In this document: piece by piece, positions 43,580 through 52,544 of the stretch | How positions within the stretch are numbered: the stretch's first letter is position 1 | How the letters are laid out: each line of letters opens with the position of its first letter | Origin: Paraburkholderia caffeinitolerans | GTDB taxonomy: Bacteria > Pseudomonadota > Gammaproteobacteria > Burkholderiales > Burkholderiaceae | NCBI RefSeq assembly: GCF_902859945.1 | Contig: NZ_CADIKL010000010.1 | Coordinates: forward strand, 1 to 64,000 | Reading direction: 5' to 3' | DNA: 64,000 nt | The notes under the pieces: model-generated | Told to the model about the DNA's origin: nothing | Seen by the model: the letters and a program-made list of their open reading frames with translations, nothing else | The model's database searches: none | Made by a program: the position numbers and the translations under genes

Positions 43580-44845
43580 ATGCAATTGACCGTCATTGAA
43601 TATGCAGGAGAACCGGTCCGCACCGAGACCAGCGTGATGTTTCATGCGCCGGGCGGCACGATCGGACGCAATGCCGACAACCAGATGGTGCTGCCCGACG
43701 AAACGCGCCAGGTCTCGCGGCTGCAAGCGCTGCTGCAGATCGACGGCGAGCATTGCGTGCTGAAGAATTTGAGCAGCGTCTCGGTGGTGGAGATCAACGA
43801 CACGCCGCTCGAGTACACCGAGGAACATGCGCTGGCATCCGGCGACGCGATCCGCATCGGGCCTTATGTGCTGCGCGCCCATGATGGCGAAGCCGGCGTG
43901 GAGGAAGTGGCGCAGGCAGAGCCACCGGCGCGAGTCGAGCAACGCGTTTCAATGCCCTCGCGCGAGCAGGAAAGCAAAGGCCGCGCGCCGCTCAGGGAGA
44001 ACGCGCCGATTCCGACCGATCCGCTCGCGCTGTTCGCGCGCCCGAGCCGTGACGAAACGGAACGCGAATCGGCGCAAGCGCCAGCACAAGCGCTAACAAA
44101 AACACCGACACCGACATCGACGCAAAAATCCGCTCAAACACCGGCATCGGAACAAGCACCCACGCGCGCCTCCAATACAGATGCGCGCGCAACACCCCGC
44201 GCCGAGACACCCACGCCCTCCGCCGCGCCCGATTCCGCCGATGCGCTGCTTTCCGCGTTCCTGCGCGGCGCGGGCCTCGACAAGGCCACCTGCGACTGGC
44301 AAACCGAACAGTTGCACACGGCAGGGCAATTGCTGGCGCTGTTCGCGAACGGCACGGTCGAGCTGCTCTCCTCGCGCAGCATTCTCAAGCGCGAGGTGAA
44401 GGCCGACATGACCGTGCTGCTCGATCGCGAGAACAATCCGCTCAAACTGCTACCCGATGGCAGCGCCGCGCTGCGCCAGATGTTCGGCCTGCCGTTTCCC
44501 GGCTTCATGACGCCGCCGAGCGCCGTCGAAGACGCGTTCCACGACTTGCAGGCGCACCAGATCGCCATGGTCGCGGGCATGCGCGCCGCGCTCAACGACG
44601 TGCTGCTGCGCTTCTCGCCCGAACGCCTGGCCGCTCGCGACACGCCGGGACGCTACGAAACGCTGCTGCCGGTGCTGCGCAAGCTGCGCCTGTGGAACCG
44701 CTACGAACGCCTGCACCACGAGACCATGCTCGCAGTCGAGGACGACTTCAGCGCGGTGTTCGGCCGGTCCTTCCTGCGCGCCTACGACGAGGAAGTAAGG
44801 AGCTATCACGCGCGACGCCGCCCGGCGCGCGCGAGCGACGCATGA
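43580..44845 (+). CDS. tagH: FHA-domain T6SS regulator (TagH/Fha)
   Basis: 421 residues from ATG 43580. FHA domain at about 5-100 with GGTIGRNADNQMVLPDETRQ and VSRLQALLQIDGEHCVLKNL. The family SRxH is read here as SRLQ, so phosphothreonine binding may be altered. A Thr/Ala/Pro-rich linker (about 110-220) follows and offers candidate phosphorylation sites. The C-terminal domain (SAFLRGAGLDKATCDWQTEQ, PFPGFMTPPSAVEDAFHDLQ, RFSPERLAARDTPGRY) is that of T6SS FHA proteins. It should be the PpkA substrate and PppA/TagF target. Overlaps pppA by ATGA. Confidence 0.93.
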   Translation: MQLTVIEYAGEPVRTETSVMFHAPGGTIGRNADNQMVLPDETRQVSRLQALLQIDGEHCVLKNLSSVSVVEINDTPLEYTEEHALASGDAIRIGPYVLRAHDGEAGVEEVAQAEPPARVEQRVSMPSREQESKGRAPLRENAPIPTDPLALFARPSRDETERESAQAPAQALTKTPTPTSTQKSAQTPASEQAPTRASNTDARATPRAETPTPSAAPDSADALLSAFLRGAGLDKATCDWQTEQLHTAGQLLALFANGTVELLSSRSILKREVKADMTVLLDRENNPLKLLPDGSAALRQMFGLPFPGFMTPPSAVEDAFHDLQAHQIAMVAGMRAALNDVLLRFSPERLAARDTPGRYETLLPVLRKLRLWNRYERLHHETMLAVEDDFSAVFGRSFLRAYDEEVRSYHARRRPARASDA

Positions 44846-45624
44846 ATCTCTCGTGCGCGCAGTTCTCGCGCGCGGGCACGCGCGAGAGCAATCAGGACGC
44901 ACTCGGCTATACGATCTCCGACGACTACGCGTGCTTCGTCGTGAGCGACGGCGTCTCGGGCGAGACCGGCAGCGAGATTGCCGCGCGCTGCGCGGTCGAG
45001 CGCATTCTGGAGCGTGCGCAACGCAGCGACCCAGGTCACGAGCCCACGCTCGCTCACACCTTGCAGGCCTGCATCGATGACGCGCACGGCGCGATCCGCG
45101 CGAGCCAGCAGCGCGAGCACGAACGCGGCCGTATGAGCGCGACGGTGATCGCGTTACTCATCGACCGGCGTCGCGACATCGCGCAATGGGCGCACCTTGG
45201 CGACAGCCGGCTGTACCGTTTCGCGCGCGGCGCGCTGATCGAGCGCACGCGCGACCACAGCGTACGGCAGCAGTTGCTGGACGCGGGGCTGCCGAGCGAC
45301 GGCGTCAATCCTGGATGGCTGCATATGGCGCTGGGCATGCGCGGGTCGATTGCGCCCGCGATCAGCGAGCCGCATGCACTGAAAGACGGTGACGTGTTTC
45401 TGCTTTGCACCGATGGGCTCTGGCAGACCGTCGCGGAGGAAGCGCTGGAAGACCGGCTGCGCATCGTCCATAGCGTCGACGACTGGGCGCTGCTGATCGA
45501 GCACGAGGCGATGCGCCATTCGGGCAGCGCATCGAATGCCGATAATTATTCCGCGCTGGCGGTGTGGGCGGGGAGCCCGCAGAACGTTACGCTGCAGCGG
45601 GTAAGAACGCGGCGGGAAGGGTGA
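44842..45624 (+). CDS. pppA: PP2C-type phosphatase PppA (Stp1)
   Basis: 260 residues. PP2C motifs: SNQDALGY, FVVSDGVSGETGSEIAA, AHLGDSRLYRFARG, LLCTDGLWQTVAEEALED and DNYSALAVWAG, with the metal-binding Asp residues in each. It removes phosphate from the FHA protein and so counters PpkA. Starts in an ATGA overlap with tagH; last gene of the plus-strand operon. Confidence 0.94.
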   Translation: MNLSCAQFSRAGTRESNQDALGYTISDDYACFVVSDGVSGETGSEIAARCAVERILERAQRSDPGHEPTLAHTLQACIDDAHGAIRASQQREHERGRMSATVIALLIDRRRDIAQWAHLGDSRLYRFARGALIERTRDHSVRQQLLDAGLPSDGVNPGWLHMALGMRGSIAPAISEPHALKDGDVFLLCTDGLWQTVAEEALEDRLRIVHSVDDWALLIEHEAMRHSGSASNADNYSALAVWAGSPQNVTLQRVRTRREG

Positions 45625-45680
45625 GGCCGGGAGGCCCCAAGACCAGAAGAAAGCCCCAGCCGCGCATGGTCGAAGCACCG

Positions 45681-46124
45681 TTAGTCGTAATGCTTCTTGT
45701 GCTTCTTATTCTTGTGCTTGTATTTGTTGTCGTGATGGTAGTCGTTGGAGTACGAGTTGTTGCGCGAGATGTTGCCGCCCAGCGCAGCGCCACCGGCGCC
45801 ACCCGCCGCCGCGCCTATGAGCGCGCCAGTCGAACCACCCATCGCGTTGCCCGCTGCCGCGCCCGCGCCGCCGCCCAGTGCGCCGCCAACCACGGCGCCC
45901 GTGCGCTCGTGCTTGTTCGACGTTACCGCTGCGCCAGCGCCGCCGCCCACGGCGCCGCCGATCACCGCGCCCGTGCTGCCGCCCACGGCGTTGCCCACCG
46001 CCGCACCGGCCACGCCGCCAAGCGCGCCGCCTACGGCATTGTTCATGTCACCCGCTACGGCGGGCAGCGACGCCACTGCCATCGCAGCGGCAATCGTCGT
46101 CGTTCCTGCAAGCTTCTTCAGCAT
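45681..46124 (-). CDS. Exported glycine-zipper protein with His/Lys tail
   Basis: 147 residues. A signal peptide (KKLAGTTTIAAAMAVASLPA) is cleaved near VAGD. The body is a chain of glycine zippers (GGALGGVAGAAVGNAVGGST repeated about three times), prone to membrane insertion or oligomerisation. The tail is rich in His, Lys, Tyr and Asn (DNKYKHKNKKHKKHYD). AAGGACAAG upstream of ATG 46124 gives a good start. It converges on pppA and faces away from the methyltransferase. No firm link to the T6SS; probably an envelope protein. Confidence 0.8.
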   Translation of the reverse strand: MLKKLAGTTTIAAAMAVASLPAVAGDMNNAVGGALGGVAGAAVGNAVGGSTGAVIGGAVGGGAGAAVTSNKHERTGAVVGGALGGGAGAAAGNAMGGSTGALIGAAAGGAGGAALGGNISRNNSYSNDYHHDNKYKHKNKKHKKHYD

Positions 46125-46354
46125 TGACTTGTCCTTGCCTTGTTGAGATGTATGGACAAGTTTAACACTTAATCTGAAAGCATAATGTTAGAAAGTGTCA
46201 AAAACCACGCTTCGTGCGTCATTTAACCCCAACCACCCTGCTTCTCGCGCCCGTCTCATGCCAATCCGGTGCAAGGTCCAGCAGCCAGAAGCCGGACACA
46301 ACGGAACCCAGGAAAGGCGCATCATGGCGGAAAACCCCGCCCACAGGAGCGTGT

Positions 46355-46975
46355 ATGCAATCGAAGGACCACTGGAACCGCATCTATACGACGAAGGCCT
46401 CGACCAACGTCAGCTGGTTCCAGGAGCATGCCAATCAGTCGGTCGAGTTGATCCGGCAGGCGGGCGTGGCGAAGGACGCCGCCCTCATCGACGTGGGCGG
46501 CGGCGCATCCACGCTGGTCGACGACCTGCTGAACGACGGCTACCGCAATCTCACCGTGCTGGACCTCTCGGATGCCGCGCTCGCGGTGGCGCAAGCGAGG
46601 CTCGCGGAACACGCCGGCGCGGTCTCGTGGATCGCGGGCGACATCACGCAGGTCGAGCTGCCCATTCACGCCTACGACGTCTGGCACGACCGCGCGGTGT
46701 TCCACTTCCTCACGAGCGAGGCCGATCGCGCGGCCTATGTCCGGGCGGTGCTGCGCGCGGTCAAGCCGGGCGGGCTCGTGATCGTCGCGACCTTCGCCGA
46801 GGACGGCCCCGACCATTGCAGCGGCCTGCCGGTCATGCGCTATAACCCCGATTCGCTGCACGACGAATTCGGCGCGCCGTTCACGCTGCTGCGGCAAGAA
46901 CGCGAGGAACACCACACGCCCGCGGGCGCGACGCAGAAGTTCATCTACTGTCTGTGCCGTAAAGAACCGGGCTGA
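46355..46975 (+). CDS. Class I SAM-dependent methyltransferase
   Basis: 206 residues from ATG 46355 (AGGAG upstream). Opening DHWNRIYTTKASTNVSWFQE, motif I ALIDVGGGASTLVDDLL, acidic motif II TVLDLSDAALAVAQARL, then WIAGDITQVELPIHAYDVWHD and VLRAVKPGGLVIVATFAEDG. The WFQ opening and the HDRAVFHFL stretch recall methyltransferases of the thiopurine/small-molecule type in proteobacteria. The substrate is unknown. The gene stands alone, convergent with batD 26 bases away; longer start frames have no ribosome binding site. Confidence 0.88.
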   Translation: MQSKDHWNRIYTTKASTNVSWFQEHANQSVELIRQAGVAKDAALIDVGGGASTLVDDLLNDGYRNLTVLDLSDAALAVAQARLAEHAGAVSWIAGDITQVELPIHAYDVWHDRAVFHFLTSEADRAAYVRAVLRAVKPGGLVIVATFAEDGPDHCSGLPVMRYNPDSLHDEFGAPFTLLRQEREEHHTPAGATQKFIYCLCRKEPG

Positions 46976-47001
46976 TTTTCGACTGAGACCCAACGCTCAC
47001 G

Positions 47002-48366
47002 CTAATCGCGATTCAGCGGCGCGATGCGCTTGCTGAACCGCTTGCGCGCGAGCCGCGCTTGGCTCCCCAGCGCCCGGCGCAGCGCGTGCAACTGAGGCGC
47101 GCCGATCTTTCCGCCCGCTTCAGCGTTTGCGCCGTGGTAGTGCCGGTCGACCGAGTCCGCTAAACCTGAACCCGGATCGCTGCCCTCTCGTTCGCGAAAC
47201 TCGGCCACGCGCGCGGGCTGCCGGATATCGGCACGCCGGTCCAGCCAGCGATACAGCGCGGCGATCACCTCGGCCTGCGTGCCGCGCCGCGCACTGTGCA
47301 GCAGCGCGCGCCATGCGGGCTGCTCGCCGCCGCGATAGCGCGCAATGGCCGCGCGCAAGGCGCGTTGCCCCGCCTGCCACCGCGCGACCAGCGGCGCCCA
47401 CGCCCAGATCAGCGCGAACACCGCCGCAATACACGCGACGCCCCAAGCCACCGTCGTCCCGTCGACAAAGATGATCCGATGCGCTCCGCCCTTGCCGATC
47501 ACATCGGCAGGAATGCCGAACAAGGGCTTTTCGCGGACCGCCTCCGCCTTGATCGAGACAGCCGGCAGGACGATCTTCTCCTTGCGCTGCGTCTTCGTGT
47601 TCCACCACTCGACCGTGATTTCAGGCAACCGGTACGAGCCGCTGCGCTCGACGCGGTAGCTCACGGTGTCGGTGCGCTCGCCCGCCACGAGACCCGCATG
47701 ATCGTCGACGATGTTCTTCGTCGCCGCCTGCGCGGCATCGCGCTTCAGGCCCGGCACTTCGGCGGGCGCGACCGGCGGAATCAGCATCGACTCCGTGGCC
47801 GTGGCGCGCTGCGTGATGGTGCGCGTAACGACATCGCCCACGCGCACGCGCGCGTCATGCGGCGCGATGGTTTGCGTGACGCTCAATTGCGGCGCGGGGA
47901 AAAACACCGCCATGTCCTGCGCGCCCGCCGGCACCGTCGCGACAAAATCCAATACGGGCGTCTTCACCTGTATGGGTTCAGTCGTGCCGCCCGGATGCAG
48001 CGTGATCGCGAACGAGGGAACCTCGAAGCGCTTGCCCGCCTGCGGGGTGATGCGGTAGGCGCGGCTCACGCCGAACCACTTCACGCCGTCGATGGTCTCG
48101 TCGAGATTGACGGCGTTCTCATCCGGCAAGGTGACGAAAGCGCCCGGCACATCGAAGAGCGGCCAGTCGGGCGCTTCCGTGAACCATGTGGTCGTCAGGC
48201 AGTCGACCACGAGCTTGACCTGGGTGCCCGCCACCACGGCGCCGGCAGGCTCCAGATGCGCACGCACCATCACCTTCGGCAGATCATCGGCACGTGCGCC
48301 GCACGCCATCGCCCAAATCATCAGCATGACGAAGCATTTGATGAAGCGCTTCATGGCCGCGCTCAT
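47002..48366 (-). CDS. batD: BatD-like exported membrane protein
   Basis: 454 residues. A signal peptide (FIKCFVMLMIWAMACGARAD) precedes a long periplasmic region of beta-sandwich-like repeats (KVMVRAHLEPAGAVVAGTQV, TDTVSYRVERSGSYRLPEIT). One membrane segment follows at about 318-337 (VAWGVACIAAVFALIWAW), then a cytoplasmic Arg-rich helical end. This is the BatD layout, the last gene of Bat operons. The start overlaps the BatB-TPR stop by ATGA. Its role is probably to connect the VWA proteins to periplasmic targets; not established. Confidence 0.82.
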   Translation of the reverse strand: MSAAMKRFIKCFVMLMIWAMACGARADDLPKVMVRAHLEPAGAVVAGTQVKLVVDCLTTTWFTEAPDWPLFDVPGAFVTLPDENAVNLDETIDGVKWFGVSRAYRITPQAGKRFEVPSFAITLHPGGTTEPIQVKTPVLDFVATVPAGAQDMAVFFPAPQLSVTQTIAPHDARVRVGDVVTRTITQRATATESMLIPPVAPAEVPGLKRDAAQAATKNIVDDHAGLVAGERTDTVSYRVERSGSYRLPEITVEWWNTKTQRKEKIVLPAVSIKAEAVREKPLFGIPADVIGKGGAHRIIFVDGTTVAWGVACIAAVFALIWAWAPLVARWQAGQRALRAAIARYRGGEQPAWRALLHSARRGTQAEVIAALYRWLDRRADIRQPARVAEFREREGSDPGSGLADSVDRHYHGANAEAGGKIGAPQLHALRRALGSQARLARKRFSKRIAPLNRD

Positions 48367-49991
48367 GGCGTCCGTCCCGCGCCGTTGGCCGCACTGTTGC
48401 CCACGTCCGCGCCCGACTCCTGCTCGAAGCGCTGCTTCAGGAACTGCGCGGGCGAGGTGTTCAACGCGCGCATCCAGACGTCTTCAGAGGGCACGGGGAT
48501 CAGCGTGCTGCGCTCGATCTGGCTGTGCTTCTTGCGCATTTTCACGTCGTCGGATTCCTCGTCTTCTTCGTCCTGCTGCGCCTCCTGCTTCGGCTTCGCG
48601 AGCAACTGGCGCATCAGGTCGCGGTTGTGCGCGGCCTCGGTCAAGTGCGGATCGAGTTTCAGCGCGTTGTCGTAGGCTCTCACCGCGTTGGTGTAGTCCT
48701 CGAGATGCGCGAGCGCGTTGCCCATGTAGAAGCTCGCCTGCGCGCCGCGCAGGCCCGAGAAGGTCGAGAGCGCACCTTCGTAGTCGCCCGCCTGATATTG
48801 CGCAAAGCCCTTCCACATCGGGTCCTCGAAGCGCTGCGCCGCTTTCGCGTAGTCGCCGTGCTCGAAGTACCAGCGCCCTTGCTGGTCGTGCGTGGCGAAC
48901 AGGTCGATCCATTTCCATGACGCCGCGTGCGCGGGCGCGGGCATGCCCTGCAGCACGCACGCGGCCAGCACGACCGGCAGCCACTTGACGGTCCAGCCGC
49001 GCCGGAAACCCAGCACGCCCAGCAGGATCAGCGGCACGACGAGCCAGTAGCCGTCCTCGCGCCAGCGCGGCTCGCGCTTGTCCTCGTCCGCCGCGTCGAG
49101 CCAGGTCTGCGCGCGATGCAGGACCCAGCGCACGTCGTCGCCGTCGCTGCGCATGCTCGCGAGCGGCACGTCCGCTGCGTCGGCCACGCGGCGGATCGCG
49201 TCCGCGTCGAATTCGCCCGTGCGCGCGTTGCCGTGCGAGTCGAGCTGGACCTGGCCATCGGGCCCGCGCAGCGTGCCGCCGTCCGGCGTGCCCACCGCGA
49301 GCCACAGCACCTGCTGGCGCGAGCGCTTGGCCGCCTGCACGAACGCATCGGCGTGGTCCGGGTCGATGCCGTCGCTCATCAGCACGATGGTGCCGGGCAC
49401 CGGGTCATGGGCGAGCAACGCTTCGGCGGCGGCCAGCCCCGCTGCCGCGTTCTTGCCGTCGCTGGGCATCACCGATGGCGAGAGTGCGGGCAGATAGAGT
49501 TCGAGCATCTCGGGGTCGTCGGTCGGCGGCACCACGAGATGCGCGCTCGATGAAAACACCACGAGGCCCGTGCGTGCCCCCTTGCGCGCAGCGGCGAGAT
49601 CGAGCACCTTCTGCTTCGCGCGTTCGAGGCGCGTGGGCGCAATGTCGCCGGCGTTCATCGAGTTCGCGAGCTCCAGCACGATCACGAGCGGCGCCTTGTC
49701 CTGATCGAACGGCGGGCGCTCCTGACGCCACGTCGGCCCCGCTGCCGAGAGCGCGGCGAGCGCGATGCACAGCGCCAGCGTGTCGACCGGTTTCAGGCGT
49801 CGCTGCGAGGTTCCGCCCACGACGAGATGTTCGAGCAAATGCGGCTCGATGATGCCGCGCCAGCGCCCGCGCACGTCGTGGCGGCGCCGCCAGACGATGG
49901 GCAGCAACGCGGCGAACAACACGAGCCACAGCCACAGCGGGCGCAGGAAATGAAACGCGGTGAGGTCAATGGACACGATCGGCCTCGGCAT
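48363..49991 (-). CDS. Fused BatB (VWA) and BatC (TPR) membrane protein
   Basis: 542 residues. Two N-terminal membrane segments (LWLWLVLFAALLPIVW and the ALCIALAALSAAG region), then a von Willebrand A domain starting LVIVLELANSM. The metal site DxSxS is degenerate here (Glu107, Ala109, Ser111), unlike BatA. A third membrane segment (VVPLILLGVLGFRRGW) and a fourth hydrophobic stretch lead to TPR-like repeats (RWYFEHGDYAKAAQRFED, QYQAGDYEGALSTFSGL, GNALAHLEDYTNAVRAYDNA) and an acidic tail. Start ATG 49991 overlaps the batA end by 26 bases; a GTG at 49976 with GAGG ahead is an alternative. Belongs to the MoxR/Bat operon. Confidence 0.85.
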   Translation of the reverse strand: MPRPIVSIDLTAFHFLRPLWLWLVLFAALLPIVWRRRHDVRGRWRGIIEPHLLEHLVVGGTSQRRLKPVDTLALCIALAALSAAGPTWRQERPPFDQDKAPLVIVLELANSMNAGDIAPTRLERAKQKVLDLAAARKGARTGLVVFSSSAHLVVPPTDDPEMLELYLPALSPSVMPSDGKNAAAGLAAAEALLAHDPVPGTIVLMSDGIDPDHADAFVQAAKRSRQQVLWLAVGTPDGGTLRGPDGQVQLDSHGNARTGEFDADAIRRVADAADVPLASMRSDGDDVRWVLHRAQTWLDAADEDKREPRWREDGYWLVVPLILLGVLGFRRGWTVKWLPVVLAACVLQGMPAPAHAASWKWIDLFATHDQQGRWYFEHGDYAKAAQRFEDPMWKGFAQYQAGDYEGALSTFSGLRGAQASFYMGNALAHLEDYTNAVRAYDNALKLDPHLTEAAHNRDLMRQLLAKPKQEAQQDEEDEESDDVKMRKKHSQIERSTLIPVPSEDVWMRALNTSPAQFLKQRFEQESGADVGNSAANGAGRTP

Positions 49992-51009
49992 CTTCTTGCG
50001 TGCGCGGCTGCGCCATTGCGCCCCCACGCGCGCGCAGCAATGCAATGGCGAGCGCCATCGCGTGATAGAGCGCGAGCAGCAGCACGCCCGCGCCGAGCGG
50101 CACCCAGTAGAAGTCGCGCTGGGGCCGGTAGACCTCGTGCTTCACCGCCACCGGCGTGATGCGATCGAGCGTGGCGTAGACATCGGCGAGTTCCTCCTGA
50201 TTGCCGAGCGCGCGAAACGCGCGCCCGCCCGTTGTGGTGGCGATGCGTTCGAGCGCATCGAGATCGACGCGATCTTCGCCCGTCGCGGACGGGTCGCCAA
50301 TGCCGATGGTGTCGATCACCAGTTGATGCCCCTTCGCAATGAACGCGGCATTTTCCGGGGGAATCGCGCTGGCCGTGTCGTTGCCGTCGGTCAGCAGGAT
50401 CAGCACCTTTTGCTGCGCGGGCGATTTGTCCATCAGCTTCACGGTCAGGCCGATCGCATCGCCGATGGCGGTGCGCGCGCCGGCCATGCCGATTTGCATC
50501 TGATCGAGCAGCGTGAGCACCGCGTCGTGATCGAGCGTGAGCGGCGCTTGCGGATATGCGGCCTGGCCGAATACCACGATGCCGATGCGGTCCTGGGTGC
50601 GCTTGCGGATGAAGTCGGCCACGACGCGCTTGACCGCGGTGAGACGGTCCATGCGCTCGCCCGTGGCCGAACTCACGAAGTCGCGCGTGGCCATGGACTG
50701 CGAAAGGTCGATGGCCAGCATCAGGTCGCGGCCCGGCGAATCGTGCGTGACAGGCGGCTCCACGTAGACCGGCTTCGCGGCGGCGACCAGCAGCAGGCAC
50801 CACAAGAGCGGCGCCATCAGGCGCTGGATCCAGTTGCGCCGCAGCCGCACGCCGCCGGGGGCGGGACGCTCCCCTGCCGCGCCGGCCATTTCGTGAAAGA
50901 ACGGCACGCGCACAGCCTGCGCGCGCGAGCGATACGCAGGCCACAGCCACCAGACGAGCAAGGGCAGCGGCAGCAGCGCAAAGGCCCAGGGAAAATCAAA
51001 CTTCCACAT
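49966..51009 (-). CDS. batA: BatA-like VWA-domain membrane protein
   Basis: 347 residues. Membrane segments at about 8-24 (AFALLPLPLLVWWLW) and 64-79, a VWA domain with an intact metal-ion site Asp101-x-Ser103-x-Ser105 in LAIDLSQSM, IGIVVFGQAAYPQAPLTLD and LILLTDGNDTASAIPP, and a C-terminal membrane segment (VPLGAGVLLLALYHAMAL). VWA proteins of this kind work with a MoxR ATPase, passing its force to protein or metal substrates. Start overlaps the DUF4381 end by 14 bases. Confidence 0.9.
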   Translation of the reverse strand: MWKFDFPWAFALLPLPLLVWWLWPAYRSRAQAVRVPFFHEMAGAAGERPAPGGVRLRRNWIQRLMAPLLWCLLLVAAAKPVYVEPPVTHDSPGRDLMLAIDLSQSMATRDFVSSATGERMDRLTAVKRVVADFIRKRTQDRIGIVVFGQAAYPQAPLTLDHDAVLTLLDQMQIGMAGARTAIGDAIGLTVKLMDKSPAQQKVLILLTDGNDTASAIPPENAAFIAKGHQLVIDTIGIGDPSATGEDRVDLDALERIATTTGGRAFRALGNQEELADVYATLDRITPVAVKHEVYRPQRDFYWVPLGAGVLLLALYHAMALAIALLRARGGAMAQPRTQEDAEADRVH

Positions 51010-51535
51010 GATGATGTGCAATCCATTCGCGCGCCGACTCGACGAGCCGCTGCGCATCGGTCACGCTCACCGCCGCGCGGCGCGCTTCGGGTCCATAGCT
51101 CGCCAGCATGAGCAGCGCGCCGCTTTGCGCGTCGAAGCCATGCGTCTTCTGCAGAAAGGCCAGCCAGGCGTCGCCGCTCAGCGCCGCCACGCGCTCGCGC
51201 GGCAGCACCGCCAGCGCGGTGCGCTTGAGCAGGCCCGCGAGGTCGGCAAGCGCCGTTGCGCGCTGCGCGGCGTCGCCCATGCGCGCGGCAATCTGCGCGA
51301 GCTCGGCGAGCGCGAGACGCCGGTAGCGCTGTTTCTGATAACGCCGCCACGCGAACCAGGCCACCACTAACGCAGCGAGCACCAGCAACGCGAGCAGAAT
51401 GACCCAGCCCACCGTCTGCGGCCAGTACGCCACCGAGGCCGGCAGCGGCAATTCGCGCAGCGGCTGCAAGTCGCCAGGCGTGCCGGCCGGCGTGGGCATC
51501 GGCGCGGGCATCGCCGTTAATAGCGGCGCGCTCAT
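50996..51535 (-). CDS. DUF4381 membrane protein of the MoxR operon
   Basis: 179 residues. A Pro-rich N-terminus with LRELPLPASVAYWPQTVGW, one membrane segment (VILLALLVLAALVVAWFAW), then a cytoplasmic helical domain (RYRRLALAELAQIAARMG, LKRTALAVLPRERVAALSGD, WLAFLQKTHGFDAQSG). This is the DUF4381 pattern, which always appears between DUF58 and BatA genes. It overlaps the DUF58 gene by ATGA. Function unknown; it probably scaffolds the VWA pair. Confidence 0.88.
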   Translation of the reverse strand: MSAPLLTAMPAPMPTPAGTPGDLQPLRELPLPASVAYWPQTVGWVILLALLVLAALVVAWFAWRRYQKQRYRRLALAELAQIAARMGDAAQRATALADLAGLLKRTALAVLPRERVAALSGDAWLAFLQKTHGFDAQSGALLMLASYGPEARRAAVSVTDAQRLVESAREWIAHHHVEV

Positions 51536-52536
51536 AGACCGCTCCCGTGCAGCGCGTTTCTGCTCGCGCGGCTCGCGCGCTCGCCGAACAGCCGGCGCAC
51601 CTGTTCGACCGTGGGCTCCGCCGTCGAGACCGGCATCAGCGGCACGCCGCTCGCGGCGAGCAGTTGCGCGACCTCCGCGGTGCGTCCCTCGAAGAGGCTC
51701 GTGAGCGGCGCGCGCACGCGCTCGTTCTGGATGCGCAATTCCACCTGCAAGTGGCCTTCGCTCACCACCAGCGCGCGCTGCACCGGCATGTGCTGCCAGA
51801 GCGGGTCGTAGATCATCGCGGCCACAACGTCGTTATGCGCCGAGAGCTGGCGCAGGAGCTTCTGGGTGCGCTCGCCCGCGCCCGCGAAATCGCTGGCGAC
51901 GCAAATCAGATAGTCATGCGAAGCAATCTGCAGCACGCCTTCGAGCGCCGCGTCGAGCTGGCCGTAGGCCGTGCGCGCGGCGCTCTGCGCGTTCATCGCG
52001 CGATTCATCCGCTCGATCACGCCGAATATCGTCTTGATGCGCGTGCGGCTGCGCAGCGGACGCAGCCGCACGGTCTGCGTGTCGTCGAACAGCACGCCGC
52101 CCACGCGGTCGCCCGCCTGAAAACCCATCCAGATCCCAAGCGCGGCCAGCTCCGCCGCCACCACCGACTTGAACGCGCGCCGCGAGCCGAAGAACATGCC
52201 GATGCGCTGGTCGACCACCATCAGGAGTGGCCGGTCGCGTTCCTCGGTGTAGGTCCGGACGAGCGGCTTGCCAAGGCGCAGCGAGGCACGCCAATCCAGA
52301 TGGCGGACATCGTCGCCGGGCAGATAGGCGCGAATCTCCTCGAAGTTCAGGCCGCGCCCGCGCAGGCGCGAGGCATGCGCGCCCGCGAGAATGCTGCGCA
52401 CGGGCGCGGGTGGCACGAAGCTCAGGCCGCGCGCCTGGAACTCGAGCTTCGCCAGATGAGCGGCGTCCACATAGACGGAGCCGATGGTGTCGGCGCCCGC
52501 GTCCACGGTCGTGCCGCTTCGCGCACCTTGGTTCAT
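51532..52536 (-). CDS. DUF58 protein of the MoxR operon
   Basis: 334 residues from ATG 52536, 8 bases after the moxR stop. Conserved parts: LRGRGLNFEEIRAYLPGDDV, RHLDWRASLRLGKPLVRTYT and EERDRPLLMVVDQRIGMFFG, the family signature GDDxRxIDWxxxAR-like followed by a VWA-like fold. DUF58 proteins are the standard partners of MoxR ATPases. No membrane segment, so cytoplasmic. Its partner membrane proteins follow in the operon. Confidence 0.93.
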   Translation of the reverse strand: MNQGARSGTTVDAGADTIGSVYVDAAHLAKLEFQARGLSFVPPAPVRSILAGAHASRLRGRGLNFEEIRAYLPGDDVRHLDWRASLRLGKPLVRTYTEERDRPLLMVVDQRIGMFFGSRRAFKSVVAAELAALGIWMGFQAGDRVGGVLFDDTQTVRLRPLRSRTRIKTIFGVIERMNRAMNAQSAARTAYGQLDAALEGVLQIASHDYLICVASDFAGAGERTQKLLRQLSAHNDVVAAMIYDPLWQHMPVQRALVVSEGHLQVELRIQNERVRAPLTSLFEGRTAEVAQLLAASGVPLMPVSTAEPTVEQVRRLFGERASRASRNALHGSGL

Positions 52537-52544
52537 GCCTCGCT

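Noticed and set aside
47296..48675. A 459-codon plus-strand frame opposite batD
   Set aside because: Antisense shadow; Arg/His-rich with no recognisable domain.
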